This document shows positions 1 to 8,200 of a stretch of 11,705 bases of DNA, one piece after another. The notes under the pieces are model-generated. The model was not told the DNA's origin, did not search any database, and was given only the letters and a program-made list of their open reading frames with translations. The position numbers and the translations under genes were made by a program. Within the stretch, counting starts at the first letter, position 1; every line of letters begins with the position of its first letter. This DNA comes from Chrysochromulina parva (lineage: Eukaryota > Haptophyta > Prymnesiales > Chrysochromulinaceae): positions 1 to 11,705 of the forward strand of contig PJAB01001883.1 of assembly GCA_002887195.1 (NCBI GenBank). Direction: 5' to 3'.

Positions 1-240
1 GAGATCGAACCCCCGAAGCGGCCGCCGTGGGCGTCCTTGCGCGGCACTCGAGGGGCGCGACACCACGTGTCCATAAACTCTATTTGGGGGGCGTCGGTTT
101 AATGACGCGGCGCTCAACACCGCTGTGAAACAAACAAACGACTGTCGCGTCTGTCGTGTTAACGCACAAACGCGCACACTCTCCGGGCCCCCAAGCACGA
201 GGGCCTCTATCGCAATGGACGGAGGTGTGGCCATTACCCG
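1..240. other. Unassigned left edge
   Basis: No gene is supported here. For a minus-strand transcript ending after 241 this would be the 3' flank, but no AATAAA or TGTAA-type processing signal is visible on that strand. Short open frames run in from the left edge on the plus strand (stops at 75-77, 100-102 and 126-128, depending on frame), too short to judge as the tail of a neighbouring gene. Confidence 0.4.
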
Positions 241-2127
241 TTAATCGGCAAGGGGTGGTTTCAAACAACCGGCGCCTTCCTCGACGCGGCGGCGAGATTC
301 CGCGATCCAGAGATTGAGGGCCGCAAGATGAAGGAGGTCGCGCGCCTCTTCAAGTGAATGGCTCGCCGCTTCGTTGGTGACACATTGGAGCAGCGCCTTG
401 CCAGCGGTTTCAGGCTCGAGGGTGGTGCCAGGGCTCCTCGGCTGGCTGAGAACCTCTGACAGATCCGACAGGGCTGGAGCGAGTTTTTGCTCGAGACGGC
501 GCCGTTGCTCGTCGAGCCTTTCAAGCAGAGGTGGATGGACGCCACTTGACGAAACTTGTCGAGGTGGATGGACGCCGGCCTTCGAACGAACCGGGCTGCC
601 TCCCAGCCGTGGTATCCCTTCCGGCCCGGCCAGACGAACCGGGCTGCCTCCCAGCCGTGGTATCCCTCCCGGCCTACGAGCGAGCGGCGCCGACCCAGAC
701 GCCGGTCGCGCTCGAAGTCGCTTCTGCCCCTCGTCCGGCTGATGTAACGGCTGATGTAACGGCTGATGTAACGGCTGATGTAACGGCTGATGTAACGGCT
801 GATGTAACGGCTGATGTAACGGCTGATGGCCGGCCTCGCCAGCGCTCTCGTCCGAGTCAGAGTCCGTCGCCGAGTCGGCGCCTGCCGCCGAGTATGCGCC
901 TGCCGCCGAGCCGCAGTCTATGGAGCCCGCAAGGGCGCCTGAATCGGCGCCGAGCCGCAGTCTATGCAACCATGACATAGAGCGGCGAGCTTGAACGGAC
1001 GCATGGAGCTCGCCACTAGAGCGCTGCTGCGTCAGCTCGTGCTTAGTCGCCGTTCGCTCTGCATTGTTCTTGAAGAGCAGGGCGATCTTGATCCCTGCGC
1101 TGCGCTGCTGAGCTGTACTGCAAGTAGATCGCGAGATGGGAGGGGTTTCGTCACGTCGAGTTTCGTCACGTCGGAGGCAGCTGCATGTGGATGGCGAGAT
1201 GGCACTTGATGAGGTTGGAGCCGCAGGACCTGCACGTGGAACTCCAAAACCATCGCCCGGTTCGGGATGACGCTCGTCTATGTCGTCCTCGCCGTGCCCC
1301 CCAACTTCATCGTCCTCCCCTCTACCTCCTCGTCCCCGCCCCTGCTCTCGGCATTTCTCATCGGCATCGACAGCACCCCCCGTGAGGAGAAGGCTCGGTG
1401 GTGCAGGGGCGCTGTGGTTTGCCAGCTCGGCATAGCTGCGCTGCAAAGGCAAGTGCCCGCGCTGAGCATGCGCATGGCGCTGAAGGCAATCGTAGGCGAT
1501 TCTGCGAGAGGCGATCATCGGAGCCGACAACGGGCGCGGAATAGACCGAGAGCGCGATGCCAATGGATACGTAGCCTGAGGAGGGGCGGCGACGAGAGCG
1601 GCAACAATGGCCCGTGCCTGGGTGGAGGCGGCTGTTGTTGCTGCCAATTCTGGAACTCGAGATGGAAGTGCGCTGCTGATCACCGGCGAGGTCAAGTGGA
1701 CCACCTCGCCATTCGGAGCATGTGACGAGTCGCTGTACACGCGGACTTCACCTTGGAAACTGAGCCCCGACTTGCTAGGCCGCCACCCAAATGCTCGAGG
1801 GTCGGCATTCGAACGCCACGGTTTGCGTGTCCTAAAGGGCTGGGGCAGGATCAATGATGGCTTCGGCTTATGAATATGCGAGTTGCTGATCGAGAGCGTT
1901 TGCTGTACTCGTGCAGCTGATTGATCACTTGGTTGCAGGCCATCGCGAGAGACAGCGGTTGCCTTGGAGCTGGTGACGCGGCGTGATGGTGGCGAAACTA
2001 GGCTGGCCCGTCGCGATAAAGTGTCGCCGAGCTGTCGATGCAGCGGCCCTTCACTGTGCGGGTTAGTCATATACGACCCTTGCTTCTTTGTCGTTCGCGA
2101 TGAAAATCTTGTAGTTGTCCTCGGCAT
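241..2127 (-). CDS. Hypothetical low-complexity, repeat-containing protein (uncertain gene)
   Basis: This open frame of 628 codons starts at the first in-frame ATG (2125-2127) and ends at TAA (241-243). The frame is open a further 33 codons upstream to a TAG at 2227-2229, but without another ATG. I recognise no domain. Most of the product is rich in Ser, Arg, Ala and Pro and looks disordered. Residues about 436-464 are a run of His-Gln-Pro-Leu units encoded by a 12-bp minisatellite. They are followed by two copies of a Gly-Ile-Pro-Arg-Leu-Gly-Gly segment and two of a Gly-Val-His-Pro-Pro segment. The last 95 residues look more like folded protein: a charged helix around 534-560 (LERLDEQRRRLEQKL) and a second amphipathic helix around 592-616. 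The main repeat periods (12, 15, 18, 33, 48 bp) are multiples of three, which favours translation. Against it, the start context is weak, no homologue is recognised, and the low-complexity sequence could be an open frame by chance. Introns may be hidden in it. It lies about 150 bp downstream of the channel gene on the same strand. Confidence 0.4.
   Translation of the reverse strand: MPRTTTRFSSRTTKKQGSYMTNPHSEGPLHRQLGDTLSRRASLVSPPSRRVTSSKATAVSRDGLQPSDQSAARVQQTLSISNSHIHKPKPSLILPQPFRTRKPWRSNADPRAFGWRPSKSGLSFQGEVRVYSDSSHAPNGEVVHLTSPVISSALPSRVPELAATTAASTQARAIVAALVAAPPQATYPLASRSRSIPRPLSAPMIASRRIAYDCLQRHAHAQRGHLPLQRSYAELANHSAPAPPSLLLTGGAVDADEKCREQGRGRGGRGEDDEVGGHGEDDIDERHPEPGDGFGVPRAGPAAPTSSSAISPSTCSCLRRDETRRDETPPISRSTCSTAQQRSAGIKIALLFKNNAERTATKHELTQQRSSGELHASVQARRSMSWLHRLRLGADSGALAGSIDCGSAAGAYSAAGADSATDSDSDESAGEAGHQPLHQPLHQPLHQPLHQPLHQPLHQPLHQPDEGQKRLRARPASGSAPLARRPGGIPRLGGSPVRLAGPEGIPRLGGSPVRSKAGVHPPRQVSSSGVHPPLLERLDEQRRRLEQKLAPALSDLSEVLSQPRSPGTTLEPETAGKALLQCVTNEAASHSLEEARDLLHLAALNLWIAESRRRVEEGAGCLKPPLAD
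528..576. repeat. 33-bp-period direct repeat (two copies)
   Basis: The 16-bp unit gaggtggatggacgcc occurs identically at 528-543 and 561-576, 33 bp apart. The period equals eleven codons and keeps the minus-strand frame, giving two Gly-Val-His-Pro-Pro blocks in the hypothetical protein. Confidence 0.85.
586..674. repeat. 48-bp-period direct repeat (two copies)
   Basis: A 41-bp segment at 586-626 recurs at 634-674 with a single T/C difference. The period is 48 bp, or sixteen codons. On the minus strand it encodes two near-identical blocks containing Gly-Ile-Pro-Arg-Leu-Gly-Gly-Ser-Pro-Val-Arg. The near-identity indicates a recent duplication. Confidence 0.9.
737..828. repeat. 12-bp minisatellite, seven perfect copies plus a partial
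   Basis: The unit ggctgatgtaac repeats seven times without a mismatch (737-820), followed by a partial eighth copy (821-828). On the minus strand all three frames are free of stops through the array, and the frame used by the hypothetical gene reads His-Gln-Pro-Leu repeatedly. On the plus strand two of three frames hit TGA or TAA in every unit. There are no spacers, so this is a tandem array and not CRISPR. Perfect homogeneity suggests recent expansion and likely copy-number variation between strains. Confidence 0.95.
878..910. repeat. 18-bp-period short direct repeat
   Basis: The unit gcgcctgccgccgag is present at 878-892 and again at 896-910. The period is six codons. On the minus strand it contributes to the Ala/Gly/Ser-rich segment (SAAGAYSAAGA-like) of the hypothetical protein. 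A related segment, gccgagccgcagtctatg, occurs at 905-922 and 949-966, offset by 44 bp, which does not preserve frame. Confidence 0.75.
1145..1173. repeat. 15-bp-period tandem duplication
   Basis: The segment gtttcgtcacgtcg occurs at 1145-1158 and 1160-1173, giving a five-codon duplication read as Arg-Arg-Asp-Glu-Thr twice on the minus strand. It is another small in-frame expansion within the same low-complexity frame. Confidence 0.8.
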
Positions 2128-2274
2128 GCAATTGAAGGGTTCAGGATGACGCGTGTTCACACCTTGTTGGAAGTGTTGTGTGGGTGTGATTTCTAACACA
2201 AGGTCAAGGACCGGACCGAACGACACCTAGCGTCCAAACACCACAAACACAGGCGCAACCGAAAAGGCTCGCAA

Positions 2275-5200
2275 TCAGCACGACCACGAGCAAGGGCGCA
2301 ACGTGGAGCCCATCAACTCGATCTTATCCATCCCCTCGTCCCCTTTGACCGGTACTGCTCTCGGCTGGCCGCCCTCGAGCTCGCCGAAGGCGTTGCTCGC
2401 GGCAGTGGGCATTTCAAGCGATTGGCCGCTGCTGGCCCTGGAAATGTCCATGGCCATGCGTGGAAGGTTGCGCCCCCCGTGGGCAATCTGGCCGCAGCAC
2501 GCTGCAGGCGCCCCTCGGCTGATTGGCCCGAGCTCGTCTGGAAACTTGCTGCACAGCCCCTTCCACACGCCAAGGCTTAGTCCAAACAAATGGCAGTGCG
2601 TCGTCGCCTCGACGTGCATTGCGCTCAGCACGGGAGCCAACGGCCCGCTGAAAGCAAGCATCTCTGCCCCCACATAGTTCACACCCTCATTTCGGCCGAT
2701 GAGGTAGGAAGAGAGCGCGGGCATGCCCGTGCTGCTGGCATCCCGGTCGGTAATTTTGCGGTTCGCCATGGATGAGCTGCTGCGGGGCGGCGCCTGCCGG
2801 AACATGTTCGGCAGGCGCCGACCCCCCGCACGGAGCTTGCCCAAATCAACAAGGTAGAGCTTGACGGCGGGATCACCCTTCGTGATGACAGTATCGCCCT
2901 CCAGGAAGAGCTCCGGACGGAGCGCGACGCAGAGCTCGATGAGCGGGAAGAAGGTGAGGCTGCTGAGCGCTGGCACACAGAGAATGTTGTTGCGGTGCAT
3001 CCAAAGGCCGATGTCGCGGAGCAAAAAGGGTGGGAGCGCCTCTGTCAAGGATGTGTGCGAGACGCGCGGGTTGGACGAGATCAGCCGGTAGTAGGCAGTG
3101 ATGCGCAGAACCAGATCCGATGGCAGCTGGTGATGCGTCGTGTAGTGCTGGAGGTAGTCAGTCTGTGTCTTGAACATCTCCTCCTCGCCGTCGTTCAAGC
3201 GCACCAGCGAGGAGATGAGGCCGATGAGGCAGGCGAAGAGTGATGCCGAAATAAGCGAGAGCAACATCGCGAAGACCGTCTCGAGTGCGTTCTGCGGCCG
3301 CACGTCGCCTAAGCCGACAGTGCTCATGTGCGACAGTGTGAAGTGGACTGCACGAAGGTACGAGAGGCCCACGTTCGAGTGCGCCCAATCGGCGTCTTTC
3401 CATGCGATGTCCTCGGTCATCCAGTTGCGCCCCAGCGCGGACTTGGGGAGCGTGTACGCGTCAAAGAGCCAGAGGCATGCAAACCCATGGCAGACGTAGA
3501 CCCAGAGGCACGTAACCACCGCGAGGCGCGCCTGGCCACTCGAGAGATGAAGTTGGGGTGGCAGCAAGGCGAAGGCCACGCGGCAGTGCTCGAGGATGCG
3601 CGAGCAGCGCAGCAGCCGCGGCAGGCGCAGTAGAGCCACCGCGAGGAGGATCGTCTTCGTGTCGCTCGTCACAGCCAGCCCGATCGGCGCCAAGGCTTCG
3701 TAGGGCAGCGAAGCGAGCAAATCCAGGCGCAATTTGACCTGCACATAGTGCGTGCGAATCGCCGTGTGTGAGAGCTCCGACTGCATGAACGTTTCGCGCC
3801 CTGGGGGGAGGAAGGGGAAGCAGTAGGCGCGCAGCAACGAGTCGCACAGAAGGATCACATCGATCGACCACTGCGGTACGAGCGCGGCCCATGCGTTGGC
3901 GACGCTCAAAGGACTTCGCGGCCCGAACACGGCGATGAGAAAGGGGATCGAGGTGGCTAGAATGGCCGTTGTCAGTGCCATCACGAGCTCCCACAGCTGC
4001 CTCGGCAGCGTCGAGGGTGGGAAGATGTATCCATAACTCGATGGCTGCTGGATGGGGACATCGCCGGTCGATGAGGACCTCTTGGACGCCTCCGACATCT
4101 TGCATGGTGCAGCGTGCCCTGGAGTGCTGTCACCACGGAGGATGGCTTGCTCGCGGACGATGCGCTCGTTGGTTGAGCGGTAACAGGCATCGATGGATCG
4201 CACAAGGGACTCGAGTTTGGCAAGGTAAGCCGCGTCGCGATGCAGACCAAAGAGCGCGCACGCCGCGTCAAGCTGCGTGCGCGTGAGCTGAAGGACAACA
4301 GCACGCGTCACCGCGCGGACCGAGGCGTTGCGCGCGGTGCCTTGGAGAAAGAAGGATACTTCACCGAGCACCGCGCCTGGGCCAACGGTGCCCACGACCG
4401 TCGACTTGGTGTGCTCAAAGTGGTCCTTGGCGAAGCCCATTTTCTCTCCCATAAGCGCTTCGGCTTTCCTTCGGCGATTAACGGGCGCCGAGAGCGAGGG
4501 ACGGCGACCGGCCGTGAGCACCTCGAAGACGCCCTCGACAATGATGTACATATCTTGCGTGCCTTTATCGCCCTCGAGCATGAGCAGCTCGCTGGGGGTG
4601 ATGACGATGCCGCGCATCTCATTTGTAATGTGGCCGAGGACGGCCCGCGGCAGCAGGTCTGCTAGCTTCGTCTTCGAGAGCAGCTCGAGCCGAATTGCTT
4701 TGGAGGTCTCGAGCTGGAGCTGTGGCGGGAGCTTGTTGAGTACAGCTTTATCCTTGTCGGCGCCACGGTAGTGCGACCAGACGAGGAAGCGGACGACGCG
4801 CTGCTGCAGTGGTGGCGGCACGGCGTAGCTCATCATGACCTTTTCCATGCTCGTCTGCACCATCGCATGCTCGTACTCCTCCTGGTCGAGTCGCGCGATC
4901 GCGTTCACGATGACGCCAAGACCTGTCGACGACAATGTCGAACCAGCAACAATGAGGAAGATCATGTAGTACGTCTCGGGCATCGTGTCGGGAACCATAT
5001 CACCAATTGGCACGACCACGAACGTGCCAATCGAGATGTAGAGACCGCGAAGCCACGCGAGCACCGCCAGAGGCTGGCAACGCGCCGCGCCCTCGAGGAC
5101 GACGACGTCGCGCGCCCACCACGAGTACGCTTGCCACGTGTGCGCGCTCGTGTTCGTCACGAAAGAGGCATCGAACTCGCGCCACCCGATGTACGCCCAC

Positions 5201-8200
5201 ACGCATGCCGAGAGGTGTGAGAGCATGATGACGATAAGCACGAGACGGCCGAGGCGCACATGCTGCATAGTCATGGCCGGCGACTGATTGAGCAGCCACA
5301 CCTCGATGTTATACGTGTGGCGTGGCAGGAAGACGAGCAGTGGCAGCCGCAGCACCCAGATGATGCTCACAGCTGTCGTCATCGCGTCGGACACGGCGTC
5401 GCCGCCGTCGCGCACGCCAGCCATCGCAATGGAGAGGGCGTCGAGGACGAGCACGACGGCAAGAAGGAGCACCGCAAAGGGGAGCATGCCGTGTGCTCCA
5501 TGCCACGCAGCAGTTGGCTCGTCCAACGTCTCCACCTTGCCCGCCGCGCTCCCGCCCAAAGTACGCAACTGAACCCCAAGCAAGTCAACGCCAATCGCCA
5601 CGTCGACAAGGAAATCGAAGATACACAGGCCGACCGTGTCAGAGTACGATTCCTGCGCGGCGACCGTACTCGGGTCACAGCTGTCTGCGACGTTAGGCAG
5701 GGGATGTATACTACTGCCGTTCTGAAGTGCCGCCGACCATTCGGCAGGCACGGCAAAGTGGTTGGAGAGAGACGCTCGGAACGGGTCGCCGAACAGCCGA
5801 TAGAGGAGTAGCAGGCACAACAGAAGCGACCAAACGTGCGCAGAGCGCAGCTTCGCGGCCCAGCCATCTAGTGTTCGAAGAAGGCGCTGCAGTCGCAGCC
5901 CGCGCCCGCGTGCCGCCCCGACTTTGGCTGTGCCATCTGTCGCGATGAACAGGGCGGTCTCGTTGATGCGGCGTTCGGCGAAGCTGCTCGAGACAAAAAC
6001 ATCGTCGGCCCCCATGCACTTGAGGAGCTTTGGCGACTTGACGAGATTGCGGCAAATCGCCTTGTCACGCTCGCAGCTCGCTAGATACCCCTCGCGTGCA
6101 TGCTCCTTGATCGTGGTCTCGAGCTCGGGAAAGCGGCTCAGCAGATCATCAAAGGACTTACGGCGGAGCACCAGGCACTCGCACAGCCTAATACCAATCA
6201 TGTCGCAACGATGCATGGCACAGAGCACAAACTCCTCTGCACCGATGCTGCCGCCATTTTGGATCTTCTCGAGCAGGATCGTATCCGAGCTCGGATCCGC
6301 ATCGTCCGGTGAAGACGGCGTGTCGCCGGCCGCCCGCAACTTTGGTGTGGTTGTCAACTCACTGAGATTCGTCGAGCGGCCACCAAACGATTCGGCGAGA
6401 TCAACATCATCCTCAAACCTGCGTCGGGCTGACGGGCTCTCACTTCTGCTGCTGCTGATGAAGAGACCATCTAAGAGCCCGCGGCTGCCGCGGTCAGTAA
6501 CCAGCGACCCCAGACGTTTAAAGCTCGCTGGCTGACTGGCTTCATTGAGCTCCGCCTCGTGATAGCCCAGGGGCACGTCTGGCGGTGCACTGGCGGCGTC
6601 TACATCGCCTGCGCGGCTCGCGAGGCGCATCCTTCGGTGCACCTCACCGCGCTCGAGGAAGATAATCCCGGTCGTCGCGTCGCCAGTCTTCGCGATGAAA
6701 AAGTTGGGCACGGTCAGCTCGACGCGCAACGAAGCGCCCACTCCGACCAGGAACGCCTCCGAGGAGTCGCAGAAGCACGAAACCGAGCGCACAATGTCCA
6801 GGTACAGGTGCGCGGTCGCGAGCGAGTGGAGAGAGGGCGGCAGCGAGCGCAGCAGCTGGGTCTCCGTGCGAATCCGCTCGCCGAGCTTGGAAAACATGAT
6901 GATCTGCGAGCGCAACGGCTCGGCGATAAGGTTGCGGTGCACGAAGTCACGCACGACCGTCGCGTGCTCGGCGCGCGCCGCCATTGCATCCACCAGCAGT
7001 GACATCATCGCGCCCGTAAATGCTGGGTACAGCAGCGCGCCGAAAGTGATGAAGATCGACGCGACCCACGTTTCGGCGATCGTTTTGGGCACGATGTCGC
7101 CGAGACCCATGGTGCTCACTGCCACAATCATCCAGTAGAGCGAGCGCAAGTATGAGTAAAAGGGGTTCGATTGGTCATCCGGATAAGCATCGCTGGCCTC
7201 GCGCAGGTAGACCGCATCTTGCATGAGCCATGATTGCGTGCTCAAGTCCGACGCGCTGATCGAGTCGCTATCGATGAGGCCGAGCCACAGCCAGACGCAT
7301 GCGCCCCAGTGACAGACGACAAAGAATTGGATCATCATGCAGGTCATGCAACGGATGTGCTTAGGCGGCGGCTCGAGCCACAGCCAATTATCTTGCATGA
7401 GCTCGACAATCTCGCTCATCCAACTCCCCGCACAGCGCAGCCGCACCAGTCGCGGTAGCATGAGCGCCGGCACCCACGATTGCGACGGATGCCAAGCGTA
7501 CCCTACCCATTCGTAGGGCAGGCAGCACACGATGTCGATTGCAACCCAGATGCGCTGCTTAAGCGTGGGACGGTGCGACTGCTTGCGCTGGACCATCACT
7601 TGGTGCCTCAGTTGGTTGAGATTGACCGCAGCGATGCGATCGCTGATCCCGTTGAGCTCACTCCAGAGCTGCAGCCAGAGCACGAGGTCCGTCACGATGT
7701 CGACAGCGAGCCAAGAGAGCTCAAGGCCTGAGCGCGACTCGAAAGCGACACGGACGGGCAGTACCAGAGCCAGATAGGAGACAGCCAGCAGGCGCAGCGC
7801 GAGCCAAAGGCTCGGCAGCACAAACCGCCACCAAGCCCGCCCGTCTTTGCGAGCCGCCTCGGCCTTTCGAGCCAACGTCATCTTGCTTATGATGCCGTGC
7901 AAGGCGTGCACGGATGACGTTGGCCTGGATGGCTGTAAGGGGCCAACCCTCGACAGGGTGTCGGGTTCGCATGCCACTGGTATCGCTGCCTCCGACGCAC
8001 GGGTCGAGGCATGCCTGGGCGCCGCTGCGTCTAGCGTGGCGGGCGAAAAGGTGTGTGGCGGTGGTGCAGCGCTCGGGTTGCGAGCCGCCATCAGACGCTC
8101 GACGTCCTTGCTGTGCAAGGCAAGCACCTCCACGAAAGTCGTCGCACGGAAATCGCTGCTCACTTCAACCGCACGTGTTGCAGCGGCAGGCAGAATACAG

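Noticed and set aside
1..25. Minus-strand gggggttcgatctc at the left edge resembles a tRNA T-arm
   Set aside because: The arm cannot be closed because the window ends, and the sequence before it on that strand lacks a D-arm and an anticodon arm with correct spacing.
737..828. CRISPR array
   Set aside because: Units are 12 bp, directly adjacent and without spacers, so this is a minisatellite.
1267..1725. 152-codon plus-strand frame opposite the left-hand gene
   Set aside because: No recognisable domain, composition typical of antisense GC-rich DNA, and interrupted neighbouring frames. The minus-strand frame is much longer.
2128..2226. Longer start of the left-hand frame at 2226
   Set aside because: The codon there is GTG, not ATG. 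In a eukaryotic nuclear gene the first in-frame ATG at 2125-2127 is the better start.
3461..4105. 214-codon alternative minus-strand frame inside the channel gene
   Set aside because: It overlaps the channel frame over membrane helices that match the channel family. Its product is Arg/Pro/Ala-rich, as expected of an out-of-frame shadow in GC-rich DNA.
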